A DNA stretch of 53,467 nt from Dehalococcoidia bacterium SM23_28_2 (GTDB taxonomy: Bacteria; Chloroflexota; Dehalococcoidia; SM23-28-2). The position numbers and the translations under genes were made by a program. This document shows positions 1 through 7,904 of this stretch, one piece after another; position 1 is the stretch's first letter; every line of letters starts with the position of its first letter. The DNA lies in assembly GCA_001303545.1 (NCBI GenBank), contig LJUA01000002.1:1-53467 (forward strand). The letters are read 5' to 3'. The notes beneath the pieces are model-generated. The model was not told where the DNA came from, ran no database searches, and was given only the letters and a program-made list of their open reading frames with translations.

Positions 1-324
1 GAGCTGGAGGAGGCAATCGCTGTTGAGGCAGCGCTGGTCGAGGAAGAGGCACCGCCAGCGGAGGAAGTAGCGGCGGTTGAGGAGGCGGAGGAGGCAGCGC
101 CGGTCGAGGAAGAGGCGCCGCCAGCAGAGGAAGTAGCGGCGGTTGAGGAGGCGGAGGAGGCACCGCCAGCAGAGGAGGCGCCGGCCGAAGAGGAGCAGCC
201 AGCGGCGGTTGAGGAGGCTGAGAAGGTCGAAGAGGCGCCGGAGGCCGTCGAGGAAGAGAAGCCGCCCGCGGAAGAAGAAGAATCGCAGGCCGAGGAAAAG
301 AAGCCTGAGGAAGAAAAAACCTAG
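1..324 (+). CDS. C-terminal acidic tail of a truncated protein, probably ribosomal protein S17
   Basis: Open from the first base to a TAG at 322-324. The 107 visible residues are almost entirely Glu, Ala, Pro and Val, with a few Lys near the end, and contain no recognisable fold. L14 follows after 5 bases. In the conserved spc gene order the gene before L14 is rpsQ (S17), so the inference is that this is a long acidic extension on S17. The core domain lies outside the window, so identity rests on position only. RpoA in this window carries a similar Ala/Glu-rich tail. Alternative: an acidic tail on L29 or another S10-operon protein. Confidence 0.55.
   Translation, partial: ELEEAIAVEAALVEEEAPPAEEVAAVEEAEEAAPVEEEAPPAEEVAAVEEAEEAPPAEEAPAEEEQPAAVEEAEKVEEAPEAVEEEKPPAEEEESQAEEKKPEEEKT
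28..159 (+). repeat. 66-bp tandem repeat (two copies) coding an acidic 22-residue unit
   Basis: Bases 28-93 and 94-159 are two head-to-tail 66-bp units differing at three positions by my reading. Each encodes 22 residues of the type A-A-x-V-E-E-E-A-P-P-A-E-E-V. A third, degenerate unit begins at 160. The period is an exact multiple of three, so copy number can change without breaking the frame. Confidence 0.85.
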
Positions 325-329
325 GAATC

Positions 330-655
330 ATGATCCAGTCGTTTACACGTCTCAAGGTGGCCGACAACACCGGCGCCCGCCAGATCATGTGCATTCGGGT
401 GCTGTGGGCACGGTCAAGCAGGCGGTGCCCGGCTCTTCGGTGAAGAAGGGCGAGGTGGTTAGAGCGGTGGTGGTGCGAGTGGCCAAGACCTACGGTCGGC
501 CCGACGGCAGTCACATCCGCTTCGATGACAACGCCGCTGTCATCCTGGCCGATAGCCTCAATCCCAGGGGGACCCGCATCTTCGGGCCGGTGGCTCGCGA
601 GTTGCGAGAGAAGAACTTCATGAAGATTGTGTCCTTGGCGCCGGAGGTGGTGTAG
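330..655 (+). pseudogene. rplN: Ribosomal protein L14, internal deletion with frameshift
   Basis: L14 binds 23S rRNA near the L19/S12 face of the 50S subunit. An ATG at 330 opens a perfect L14 N-terminus (MIQSFTRLKVADNTGAR, then IMCIRVL) in one frame. The rest of the protein (VGTVKQAVPG, KKGEVVRAV, GTRIFGPVARELREK, SLAPEVV) runs to the stop at 653-655 in another frame. The frames meet near 401-410. The span is 326 bases against about 369 for a normal 122-residue L14, so about 40-43 bases are missing. The lost part is the conserved GGSGRRYASIGD-like loop. The gene is essential and single copy, so an assembly error is more likely than true loss. L24 follows after 2 bases. Confidence 0.9.
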
Positions 656-657
656 GT

Positions 658-969
658 ATGGCCAAGATCAGACGCGAGGACACAGTACTGGTCATTAAGG
701 GCAAGGAGAGAGGCAAGACGGGCGTGGTCCGTCAGGTGGTTCCTCGACAGAGCCGGATCATTGTCACCGGCGTGAACATGGTGAAGCGGCACATGCAACC
801 GCGCGCCGACCGCCCGGGAGGGATCATCGAGAAGGAGGCGCCCATCCACGTGTCCAACGTGATGCTCGTCTGCAAGAGTTGCAGCAAGCCAACGCGGGTG
901 AGCTTCCGGCTGGGTAAGGGCGGCAGCAAGGTGCGCTACTGCCGCCACTGCGATCAGCCTCTGGACTAG
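658..969 (+). CDS. rplX: Ribosomal protein L24
   Basis: 50S assembly-initiator protein that binds the 5' end of 23S rRNA. The 103 residues show the KOW motif near the N-terminus (DTVLVIKGKERGKTGVV) and the typical MVKRHMQP stretch. The C-terminus has two Cys pairs (CKSC and CRHC) forming a predicted zinc ribbon, common in bacterial L24. The ATG lies 2 bases after the L14 stop, so translation is probably coupled. Length is normal and nothing is broken. Confidence 0.97.
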   Translation: MAKIRREDTVLVIKGKERGKTGVVRQVVPRQSRIIVTGVNMVKRHMQPRADRPGGIIEKEAPIHVSNVMLVCKSCSKPTRVSFRLGKGGSKVRYCRHCDQPLD

Positions 970-980
970 GAGCGATAGTG

Positions 981-1526
981 ATGTTGCCCAGGCTCAAGGA
1001 ACGATATCGAGAGGAAGTGGTGCCGGCCCTTATGAAGGAGTTCAGCTACAAGAACGTGATGCAGGCGCCTCGTCTGGAGAAGATCACGGTGAACGTGGGC
1101 CTGGGAGAGGCCATCCAGAACCCGAAGGCCCTGGACGCGGCGGCTGACGATGTGGCGACTATCACTGGCCAGAAGCCGGTGATCACCCGCGCCAAGAAAT
1201 CTATCGCTGCCTTCAAGATACGCAAGGGTATGTCCATCGGCCTGACGGTGACGGTGCGGGGCGACCGTATGTATGAGCTGTTCGACCGGATGGTGAACGC
1301 TGCCCTGCCCCGCATTCGCGACTTTCAGGGGGTCTCCCCCTACTCCTTCGATGGCCGTGGCAACTACAGCTTGGGCATCAAGGAGCAACTGATCTTCCCA
1401 GAAGTGGAATACGACAAGATCGACCGCATTCGCGGCTTTCAGATGACAGTGGTGACTACGGCTAGGACCGATGAGGAGGGCAAGCGTCTGTTGGAGCTGT
1501 TGGGCATGCCCTTCGCCCGTAGCTGA
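981..1526 (+). CDS. rplE: Ribosomal protein L5
   Basis: Binds 5S rRNA and contacts the P-site tRNA. About 181 residues, with the family signatures LEKITVNVGLGEA, the GQKPVITRAKKSIA segment and FPEVEYDKIDRIRGFQMT. The ATG at 981 is chosen over the GTG at 978 because AGGAG at 968-972 then lies 8 bases upstream. It follows L24 by 11 bases. Confidence 0.97.
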   Translation: MLPRLKERYREEVVPALMKEFSYKNVMQAPRLEKITVNVGLGEAIQNPKALDAAADDVATITGQKPVITRAKKSIAAFKIRKGMSIGLTVTVRGDRMYELFDRMVNAALPRIRDFQGVSPYSFDGRGNYSLGIKEQLIFPEVEYDKIDRIRGFQMTVVTTARTDEEGKRLLELLGMPFARS

Positions 1527-1561
1527 GCCTGCTTGGGAGCAGGCAGGGCAAGGAGGGAACG

Positions 1562-1750
1562 TTGACCCGCAAGGCCCTTTACAACAAGGCCTTCTATAAG
1601 GAGCCGAAGTACAAGGTGCGGCAGAGGAATCGCTGCAGGCTGTGCGGGCGGCCGCGGGCCTACATGCGCTGGTTCGGTCTCTGCCGAATCTGCTTCCGCG
1701 AGCTAGCATTAGAGGGCAAATTGCCCGGGGTCAAGAAATCCAGTTGGTAG
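1562..1750 (+). CDS. rpsZ: Ribosomal protein S14, zinc-binding short form
   Basis: 30S head protein; 62 residues from a TTG start preceded by AAGGAGGG at about 1550-1557. Two pairs (CRLC and CRIC) form the zinc knuckle of the short C+ form of S14, as in Gram-positive bacteria and Chloroflexota. Family residues include RPRAYMRWFGLCR and the basic end LPGVKKSSW. It sits at the conserved place between L5 and S8. Confidence 0.96.
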   Translation: MTRKALYNKAFYKEPKYKVRQRNRCRLCGRPRAYMRWFGLCRICFRELALEGKLPGVKKSSW

Positions 1751-1762
1751 GGAGTGATGCAT

Positions 1763-2158
1763 ATGGTGACTGACCCCATTGCCGATATGCTCACGCGCAT
1801 TCGCAATGCGCTGGTGGCTGGGCATGAGACTGTGCAGGTACCGGCCTCCAAGATGAAGATCGCTATCGCCGAGGTACTCAAGGAAGAGGGCTTTGTCAGG
1901 GATTTCGAGGTGTCGCAGGACGGCATCAGGAAGACCATCAGCATCGACCTGGCCTACGGCGGTAAGAAGGAGTCGGTGATAAGCGGCCTGCGGCGGGTGA
2001 GCAAGCCCGGCCTGAGAGTATATGTGCAGAAGCGGGAGATCCCCCGCGTCTACGGCGGCCTGGGCATCGCCATCCTCTCCACCCCTCAGGGGGTGATGAC
2101 CGGGCAGGAGGCCTGGCGTCGGCAGGTGGGCGGCGAGGTCCTCTGCTACGTGTGGTAG
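1763..2158 (+). CDS. rpsH: Ribosomal protein S8
   Basis: Primary 16S rRNA binder, and in many bacteria the translational repressor of this operon. About 131 residues beginning MVTDPIADMLTRIRNA, with the C-terminal signature GGLGIAILSTPQGVMT. Possible starts are GTG 1754, ATG 1757 and ATG 1763. The last is preferred because GGTAGGGAG at 1746-1754 then has normal spacing and the protein starts as its homologues do. Confidence 0.96.
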   Translation: MVTDPIADMLTRIRNALVAGHETVQVPASKMKIAIAEVLKEEGFVRDFEVSQDGIRKTISIDLAYGGKKESVISGLRRVSKPGLRVYVQKREIPRVYGGLGIAILSTPQGVMTGQEAWRRQVGGEVLCYVW

Positions 2159-2171
2159 GGGGTAGGAGTAG

Positions 2172-2720
2172 ATGTCCCGCGTAGGCAAGCAGCCCATAGC
2201 AGTTCCCTCGGGGGTGAGTGTGAACATCGAGGGAAGGCGGGTGACCGTCACCGGTCCCAAGGGAGAGCTAAGCCGAGAGTTCCACCCTGACATTGCGGTT
2301 CGTCTGGACGACGGACAGCTCCTGGTCAGCCGACCCACCGACCGGCCGGAGCATCGCTCGCTGCACGGGCTGACGCGCAGCCTGCTGGCCAACATGGTGA
2401 CCGGTGTCAGCACAGGCTTCACCAAGATGCTGGAACTGCACGGCGTGGGCTATCGAGCCCAGATGCAAGGGCAGAATCTGGTGCTTCAGGTGGGCTACTC
2501 GCGGCCGGTGGAGGTGAAGCCACCGGCGGGGATCATTCTGGCGGTGGAGGGCACCAGTCGGGTGATGGTCCAGGGCATGAGCAGGGAGCTGGTGGGCCAG
2601 GTGGCGGCCGATATACGTGCTGTGCGCCCGCCCGATCCCTACAAGGGCAAGGGCATCCGTTACGAGGGCGAGAGGGTCCGCCACAAGGCAGGCAAGGCGG
2701 GCAAGGCCATTAAGCACTAG
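2172..2720 (+). CDS. rplF: Ribosomal protein L6
   Basis: 50S protein near the sarcin-ricin loop and factor-binding site. The 182 residues begin MSRVGKQPIAVPSGV, with two related alpha/beta domains and the second-domain signature PDPYKGKGIRYEGE, then a basic Lys/Gly/Ala tail. The ATG follows GGTAGGAG. L18 starts 2 bases after the stop. Normal length. Confidence 0.97.
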   Translation: MSRVGKQPIAVPSGVSVNIEGRRVTVTGPKGELSREFHPDIAVRLDDGQLLVSRPTDRPEHRSLHGLTRSLLANMVTGVSTGFTKMLELHGVGYRAQMQGQNLVLQVGYSRPVEVKPPAGIILAVEGTSRVMVQGMSRELVGQVAADIRAVRPPDPYKGKGIRYEGERVRHKAGKAGKAIKH

Positions 2721-2722
2721 TC

Positions 2723-3091
2723 ATGAAGGGTAGGAAGACAGCGCGAGCAGCCCGAGTGCGCCGCCATCGGCGGGTGCGCCGAAACGTAGTGGGCACCCCC
2801 GAGAGGCCGCGTTTGTGCGTCTTTCGCAGCGTTAATCACATCTATGCCCAGGTCATCAATGATGAGCAGGGGCATACCTTGGCGGCCGCTTCCGACCTGG
2901 AGGCGGACATCCGGCAGCAGGCCAACGGCAAGCGCAAGACCGAGGTAGCCAGCCTCGTGGGTCAGCGACTGGCCGAGCGTGCCCTGGAAAAGGGGATCGG
3001 GACGGTGGTGTTCGACCGCGGCGGCTACAAGTTTCACGGCCGGGTCAAGGCGCTGGCCGATGCCGCTCGCAAGGGCGGGCTGGTGTTCTAG
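2723..3091 (+). CDS. rplR: Ribosomal protein L18
   Basis: 5S rRNA-binding protein of the central protuberance, 122 residues. A basic N-terminus (KGRKTARAARVRRHRRVR) is followed by TPERPRLCVFRSVNHIYAQVI, and the C-terminus has VVFDRGGYKFHGRVKALADAAR. ATG 2 bases after the L6 stop. Confidence 0.97.
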   Translation: MKGRKTARAARVRRHRRVRRNVVGTPERPRLCVFRSVNHIYAQVINDEQGHTLAAASDLEADIRQQANGKRKTEVASLVGQRLAERALEKGIGTVVFDRGGYKFHGRVKALADAARKGGLVF

Positions 3092-3104
3092 GGACGGGGG
3101 AGAG

Positions 3105-3632
3105 ATGTCCAATCCAAGAAGATACGTAGCCACTGCCAAGAAGATCGACCCCCTGGAGATGGAGCTCGCCGAGAAGGTGGTGTTCATCAACCGAGTGGCC
3201 AAGGTGGTCAAGGGCGGTCGCCGCTTTCACTTCACCGCCGTGGTGGTGGTTGGCGATGGCGAGGGACACGTAGGAGCGGCCATCGGCAAGGCCAAGGAGG
3301 TGCCGGAGGCCATCCGTAAGGCGACCACAATAGCTCGCAAGAACCTGATAAAGGTTCCCATGAAGGGGACCACCGTTCCCCACGAGGTTTGGGAGCGCTT
3401 TGGCGCTGCCAAGGTGCTCATCAAGCCGGCGCCGGCGGGTACCGGCGTCATCGCCGGCGGGGGCGTGCGAGCAGTTTTGCAGATGGCGGGCATCAAGGAC
3501 GTGGTAGCCAAGTCCTTGGGCAGCGATAACGCGGTCAACGTGGTCAAGGCCACCATGCTTGGCCTTTCTCGGATGAGGAACGTGAAAAAGGCGGTGGCCG
3601 GACGTCGTGAGCTGGCTACGACCGAGGCGTAG
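3105..3632 (+). CDS. rpsE: Ribosomal protein S5
   Basis: 30S protein involved in decoding accuracy. 175 residues from the ATG at 3105, preceded by GGGGGAGAG. It carries the double-stranded-RNA-binding-like N domain (KVVKGGRRFHFTAVVVVGD, then GHVGAAIGKAKEVPEAIRKA) and the C-terminal GTGVIAGGGVRAVLQMAGI and GSDNAVNVVKAT signatures. An upstream in-frame start at 2979 would run through L18 and is rejected. Confidence 0.97.
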   Translation: MSNPRRYVATAKKIDPLEMELAEKVVFINRVAKVVKGGRRFHFTAVVVVGDGEGHVGAAIGKAKEVPEAIRKATTIARKNLIKVPMKGTTVPHEVWERFGAAKVLIKPAPAGTGVIAGGGVRAVLQMAGIKDVVAKSLGSDNAVNVVKATMLGLSRMRNVKKAVAGRRELATTEA

Positions 3633-3638
3633 GAAGCG

Positions 3639-3824
3639 ATGGTCAAGCTGAGGGTCACTTGGAGGAAGAGCGCCATCGGCTACCCGCCGAAACAGCGGCG
3701 GACCATCCGCGCCCTGGGCCTGCGGCGGCTGGGCCAGGCGGTTCAACATAGCGATTCGCCAGTTGTGCGTGGTATGATACTCAAAGTGCGCCATCTGGTA
3801 GAGGTGGAGGAGGTAGAGGAGTAG
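3639..3824 (+). CDS. rpmD: Ribosomal protein L30
   Basis: Small 50S protein, 61 residues. The family core is LRVTWRKSAIGYPPKQRRTIRALGLRRLG, with the closing GMILKVRHLVEVEE. The last residues (EVEEVEE) make a short acidic tail, paralleling the acidic ends of L17 and RpoA here. Found in its usual place between S5 and L15. Confidence 0.95.
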   Translation: MVKLRVTWRKSAIGYPPKQRRTIRALGLRRLGQAVQHSDSPVVRGMILKVRHLVEVEEVEE

Positions 3825-3826
3825 GG

Positions 3827-4276
3827 ATGGAAGCCCACGACCTAAGGCCCCCTAAAGGCGCTCGCCACAAGCGAAAGCGGGTGGGGCGCGGCGACGGCAG
3901 CGGTCACGGCACCTATTCTGGACGCGGCTCGAAAGGCCAGAAATCACGTTCCGGCGGCGGGCCTCGCTTGGGCTTCGAGGGCGGCCAGACGCCTCTCATC
4001 AAGCGTCTGCCCCGGCGGCGGGGCTTCACCAACATCTTCCGGGTGGAGTATGCGTCGGTGAACGTGAAGCAGTTGGAACGTTTCGAGGAGGGCACAGAGG
4101 TGACGCCCGAGCTCCTGCGGGAGGTGGGCATCATTAAGACCTTGAGGCAGCCGGTGAAGGTTCTGGGCGACGGCGAGATAACCAAGGCCCTGATCGTGCG
4201 GGCCCACAGGTTCTCGACGGTGGCCAAGGGGAAGATCGAGGCGGCCGGAGGAAGTGTCGAGGAGGTGGCGCCATGA
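3827..4276 (+). CDS. rplO: Ribosomal protein L15
   Basis: Late-assembly 50S protein of 149 residues. The Gly/Arg/Lys-rich N-terminus (KRVGRGDGSGHGTYSGRG, then KGQKSR) is the L15 hallmark, followed by GGQTPLIKRLPRRRGF and a C-terminal domain ending in AAGGSVEEV. Its stop overlaps the secY start (ATGA, 4 bases), so translation is coupled. Confidence 0.97.
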   Translation: MEAHDLRPPKGARHKRKRVGRGDGSGHGTYSGRGSKGQKSRSGGGPRLGFEGGQTPLIKRLPRRRGFTNIFRVEYASVNVKQLERFEEGTEVTPELLREVGIIKTLRQPVKVLGDGEITKALIVRAHRFSTVAKGKIEAAGGSVEEVAP

Positions 4277-5637
4277 TGCGGGCGCCCACCGTCGCTAGGC
4301 CGCGCCTTCTCCAGGCGGTCATCGACGCCTTCCAGCAGGCGGACGTGCGGCGGAAGATCGTATTCACGCTGTCTGTGCTGGTGATCTTCCGCTTCGTGGC
4401 CAACCTGCCGCTTCCCGGCATCGACTCAGCTACCTTGGCAGACATATTCAAGAGCAATGCCGTCCTCGGCTTTCTAAACATCTTCAGCGGGGGTGCCCTG
4501 CGGAACATGAGCGTCGCTGCCCTGGGCGTCTACCCCTACGTGACGGCCTCCATCGTCATGCAGCTACTCGTTCCCATGGTGCCTCGGCTTCAGGCCCTGA
4601 CCAAGGAGGGGGAGCAGGGCCGCCGCCAGATCCAGATCTACACCCACTGGCTGACAATACCCATGTGCGTCGTCCAGGGCTACGGACAGCTCATCCTCAT
4701 CAACAACCTGGGCGGCTTTGGAGGAGAGACAAAGATCGGTCTCACCGGCGATGCTCTGTTGCCCACCCTGTCCATGCTCACCACCCTGACGGCCGGCACT
4801 ATGTTCCTGGTCTGGCTGGGCGAACTGATCACGGAGAAGGGCATCGGCAACGGGGTATCGGTGCTCATTTTCGCCGGCATTGTCGCCAACATACCGCGGA
4901 TGATCTGGACCGAGGTCTACACCTCGACCGCCATGACCGGCGTCGTGATGCTGGTCCTGTTTATTGCAGTCATCCTTGCTGTCATTGTCTTCTTCCAGGA
5001 AGCGCAGAGGCGCATCCCGGTTCAGTACTCCCGCAGCCTGTTCCGAGGCGGGCGGATGTACCGCCAGTCGGGTCAGACTCACATCCCCCTGCGGGTGAAC
5101 TCGGCGGGGATGATCCCTCTCATCTTCGCCTTCTCTATCGTTATCTTCCCCGCCTACATCGCCAGCATGGTGGAGTCGGGCCGCACCGGCTGGGTAGCCG
5201 ACTTGGCGGGCACGGTCCAGGCGGTCTTCGATCCTTCGAACTGGGGCTACTGGATATTTCTCTTCTTCCTGGTGGTGATCTTTGCCTTCTTCTATACGAT
5301 GGTTATCTTTCAGCAGCAGAACCTGGCGGAGAACCTGCAGCGGCAGGGAGGTTTCATCCCCGGCATCCGGCCGGGGCGCCCTACGGCGGAGTATATAACG
5401 CGGGTGCTCATTCGCATCACCTGGGCTGGTGCTCTCTTCCTTGGCGTTATTGCGGTGATACCCTACTTCGCGGCCGCCGCCACGGGGGAGCAATCCCTTA
5501 GTCTGGGCCGCGGAGGGGGATTATCCTTCGGCATCACCAGCGCCGGCTTGATCATCGTGGTCGGCGTGGTGCTGGACACCATGCGCCAGCTAGAGGCCCA
5601 GTTGCTGATGCGTCAGTATGAAGGATTCATCCGCTAG
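4273..5637 (+). CDS. secY: Protein translocase subunit SecY
   Basis: Channel-forming membrane subunit of the Sec translocon. The 454 residues contain about ten hydrophobic segments. Recognisable parts are the plug-side region (LPLPGIDSATLADIF), the TM2 signature (GYGQLILINNLGG preceded by LTIPMCVVQ), the conserved RRIPVQYSRS loop, PLRVNSAGMIPLIFA and the late GFIPGIRPGRPTAEYI loop. Two ATGs occur in tandem at 4273; either fits. Adk follows after 17 bases. Confidence 0.97.
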   Translation: MMRAPTVARPRLLQAVIDAFQQADVRRKIVFTLSVLVIFRFVANLPLPGIDSATLADIFKSNAVLGFLNIFSGGALRNMSVAALGVYPYVTASIVMQLLVPMVPRLQALTKEGEQGRRQIQIYTHWLTIPMCVVQGYGQLILINNLGGFGGETKIGLTGDALLPTLSMLTTLTAGTMFLVWLGELITEKGIGNGVSVLIFAGIVANIPRMIWTEVYTSTAMTGVVMLVLFIAVILAVIVFFQEAQRRIPVQYSRSLFRGGRMYRQSGQTHIPLRVNSAGMIPLIFAFSIVIFPAYIASMVESGRTGWVADLAGTVQAVFDPSNWGYWIFLFFLVVIFAFFYTMVIFQQQNLAENLQRQGGFIPGIRPGRPTAEYITRVLIRITWAGALFLGVIAVIPYFAAAATGEQSLSLGRGGGLSFGITSAGLIIVVGVVLDTMRQLEAQLLMRQYEGFIR

Positions 5638-5654
5638 GGGGTAGAAGAAGGCCC

Positions 5655-6302
5655 TTGTACGTTATCCTCTTTGGTGGCCCAGGCGCTGGTAAAGGAACCC
5701 AGGCAGCAATTCTGGGCGAGAAGACAGGTTTGGTGCACATCACAACAGGGGAGCTGTTCAGGGAGGCTATTAGACAGGAGACGGAACTGGGGAAACAGGC
5801 CAAACCCTATTACGATCGAGGCCAGTTGGTGCCCGACCATCTGACCATCGCCATGCTGCTGGAGCGCCTGTCCCAGAGCGATTGTGCTCGCGGATGTATG
5901 TTGGATGGCTTCCCTCGCACGCTGGAGCAGGCCACCGCCCTCGACGAGGCTTTGACTCGCGAGGGCAAGGGCATCAACCGGGTTCTGTACATCAAGGTGC
6001 CGGAAGACGAGCTACTGAGTCGTCTCTCAGGCCGCTGGAACTGCCGTCAGTGCGGTAGCGTCTATCATCAGCGCTTCCAGCCGCCGCGCCAGGCCGGTCG
6101 TTGCGACCAGTGCGGCGGCGAGCTCTACCAGCGAGATGACGATAGGCCGGAGACGGTGCGAAAGCGACTGGAGGTCTATTTCCAGCAGACGGCGCCCCTC
6201 ATCGACTACTACCGGGAGAGGGGCAAGCTGGTGGAGATAGACGGCAACAAATCGGTGGAGGAGGTTGCTGAGGAGTTACTGGCCGCTGTCGATGTTCCTT
6301 AG
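5655..6302 (+). CDS. adk: Adenylate kinase
   Basis: Converts ATP + AMP to 2 ADP in the cytosol. 215 residues from a TTG start with a GGGGGTAGAAGAAGG leader. The P-loop is GGPGAGKGTQ near residues 7-16, the AMP site is TTGELFR, and the DGFPRTLEQA motif is present. The LID carries four cysteines (CRQC and CDQC), so it is the zinc-binding LID type. SecY-Adk-Map is the common order. Confidence 0.97.
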   Translation: MYVILFGGPGAGKGTQAAILGEKTGLVHITTGELFREAIRQETELGKQAKPYYDRGQLVPDHLTIAMLLERLSQSDCARGCMLDGFPRTLEQATALDEALTREGKGINRVLYIKVPEDELLSRLSGRWNCRQCGSVYHQRFQPPRQAGRCDQCGGELYQRDDDRPETVRKRLEVYFQQTAPLIDYYRERGKLVEIDGNKSVEEVAEELLAAVDVP

Positions 6303-6322
6303 GGAGGAGTCCAGGATAGTCC

Positions 6323-7072
6323 ATGCCTATCGTGCTGAAGGGGCCCGAAGAGATAGCCCTGATGCGGCAGGCGGGCCGGGCTGTGGCCGAGGTATTGGGC
6401 ATCCTGCGACAGGAGATTCGGCCGGGGCTGATGCTCAAGAGGCTGGACGAGGTTGTGCGACGGGAGTTCGCCAAAAGGAAGGTGGTTCCTACCTTCCTGG
6501 ACTATCAGGGCTATCCGGCGCGCGTCTGCGTCTCGGTGAACGATGAGATTGTGCATGGCATACCCAATAGCCGCATCCTTCAGGAGGGCGACATCGTGAG
6601 CCTCGACCTGGGAGCCACTCACAGAGGCTTCGTGGGCGATGCCGCCATCACTGTGGCCGTAGGGAGGATAAGCCCCGAGGCCGAGCGCCTTGTGCGGGTA
6701 ACCGAAGAGGCGCTGTGGGAAGGCATCAGAGCAGCGAAGGCCGGCGTTCGCCTGGGACAGATATCGGCGGCTATTCAGGCTCATGCCGAAGGGAACGGCT
6801 TCTCTGTCGTGCGGGAGTACGTGGGGCATGGCGTCGGTCGCAGCATGCACGAGGAACCTCAGGTGCCCAACTTCGGCCTGCCCGACCGGGGGCTGTTGCT
6901 CCAGAAGGGGATGACCCTGGCCCTGGAGCCGATGGTTACCGCCGGCGATTGGAAAACCGAGAAGGATCCCGACGGCTGGACCGTTCGCACAGCCGACGGT
7001 AGCCTTGCCGCGCATTTTGAGCACACGATAGCGATCATCGAGGGCGGAGCGGAGGTGCTGACGCTTCCTTGA
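6323..7072 (+). CDS. map: Methionine aminopeptidase, type I
   Basis: Removes the initiator methionine from nascent proteins using two metal ions. The 249 residues include the predicted metal ligands in SLDLGATHRGFVGDAA (two Asp), GHGVGRSMHEEP (His), ALEPMVT (Glu) and FEHTIAI (Glu). No zinc-finger extension, so it is type Ia. It starts 20 bases after adk. Confidence 0.97.
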   Translation: MPIVLKGPEEIALMRQAGRAVAEVLGILRQEIRPGLMLKRLDEVVRREFAKRKVVPTFLDYQGYPARVCVSVNDEIVHGIPNSRILQEGDIVSLDLGATHRGFVGDAAITVAVGRISPEAERLVRVTEEALWEGIRAAKAGVRLGQISAAIQAHAEGNGFSVVREYVGHGVGRSMHEEPQVPNFGLPDRGLLLQKGMTLALEPMVTAGDWKTEKDPDGWTVRTADGSLAAHFEHTIAIIEGGAEVLTLP

Positions 7073-7117
7073 GGATGTTGGTAAACTGTCTGGGGGTGGT
7101 CGGTCTGCGGGCCGTTT

Positions 7118-7336
7118 ATGCCTAAGAAAGAGAGCATAGAGGTCGAAGGCGTAGTCAAAGAAGCATTGCCCAATGCCGTGTTTCGGGTAGAGCTACCCAA
7201 TGGGCATAAGGTTCTTGCCCATGCGTCCGGCAAGATTCGAGTGCACTTTATCCGTATACTGCCCGGAGACAGGGTGCTGGTGGAACTGTCGCCATACGAC
7301 CTCAGTCGTGGTAGGATTACTTATCGACTTCGTTAG
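7118..7336 (+). CDS. infA: Translation initiation factor IF-1
   Basis: Small OB-fold protein that occupies the ribosomal A site during initiation. 72 residues with VEGVVKEALPNAVFRVELPNG, HASGKIRVHFIRILPGDRV and the ending SPYDLSRGRITYRLR. A second in-frame-looking ORF at 7200-7385 is a shadow. Followed by L36 after 26 bases, the conserved order. Confidence 0.97.
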   Translation: MPKKESIEVEGVVKEALPNAVFRVELPNGHKVLAHASGKIRVHFIRILPGDRVLVELSPYDLSRGRITYRLR

Positions 7337-7362
7337 AGTTTTCAGTGACAGAGTGATTGACG

Positions 7363-7476
7363 ATGAAGGTACGAGCTTCGGTTAAGCGGCGGTGCGATAA
7401 GTGCAAGATCGTCCGTCGCAAGGGCGTGGTGAGGGTGATCTGCGAAAACCCGCGGCACAAGCAGCGCCAAGGGTAG
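7363..7476 (+). CDS. rpmJ: Ribosomal protein L36
   Basis: 37 residues, translated directly from the sequence: MKVRASVKRRCDKCKIVRRK, then GVVRVICENPRHKQRQG. The C-x2-C-x12-C-x4-H zinc knuckle of the common L36 form is intact. It lies between infA and rpsM as in most bacteria. S13 begins 10 bases downstream with GTAGAGGAGG as ribosome-binding site. Confidence 0.96.
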   Translation: MKVRASVKRRCDKCKIVRRKGVVRVICENPRHKQRQG

Positions 7477-7486
7477 AGGAGGCATC

Positions 7487-7870
7487 ATGGCGCGTATCGC
7501 TGGCGTAGACATTCCCAGGGACAAGCGGGTGGATGTGTCTCTCCGCTACATCTACGGCATAGGGCCCACTCTGGCCCACACCATCTGCGACAGCACCAAA
7601 GTGGAGCCCTCAACCAAGGTGCGGGATCTGACTGACGACGAGATCAGCCGCATCCGTGAGTTCATCGATCGCAACTACACGGTGGAGGGCGAGCTGCGCA
7701 AAGGAATGCGGCAGAACGTCCAGCGCCTTATCGAGATCAACTGCTATCGGGGGGTGCGCCATCGACGTGGCCTGCCCGTGCATGGGCAGCGCACTCGCAC
7801 CAACGCTCGTTGCAAGCGAGGCCCGCGCAAGACGGTTGCCGGCAAGCGGCGGGCGATGGCCAAGAAGTAG
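7487..7870 (+). CDS. rpsM: Ribosomal protein S13
   Basis: 30S head protein contacting the P-site tRNA and the 50S subunit. The 127 residues begin ARIAGVDIPRDKRVDVSLRY, with YGIGPTLAHTIC (helix-hairpin-helix) and the C-terminal GLPVHGQRTRTNARCKRGPR. Normal length and context. Confidence 0.97.
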   Translation: MARIAGVDIPRDKRVDVSLRYIYGIGPTLAHTICDSTKVEPSTKVRDLTDDEISRIREFIDRNYTVEGELRKGMRQNVQRLIEINCYRGVRHRRGLPVHGQRTRTNARCKRGPRKTVAGKRRAMAKK

Positions 7871-7904
7871 GAAGTCCAGATACACCTGACCAGCGAGGAG
7901 AGTT

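Noticed and set aside
28..159. Tandem repeat as a possible CRISPR or mobile-element end
   Set aside because: The units are contiguous with no spacers, lie inside an open reading frame, and have a period divisible by three.
143..655. 170-residue Arg-rich open frame running into L14
   Set aside because: Its first half is the wrong-frame reading of the acidic repeat; only the end is real, as the shifted C-terminal part of L14.
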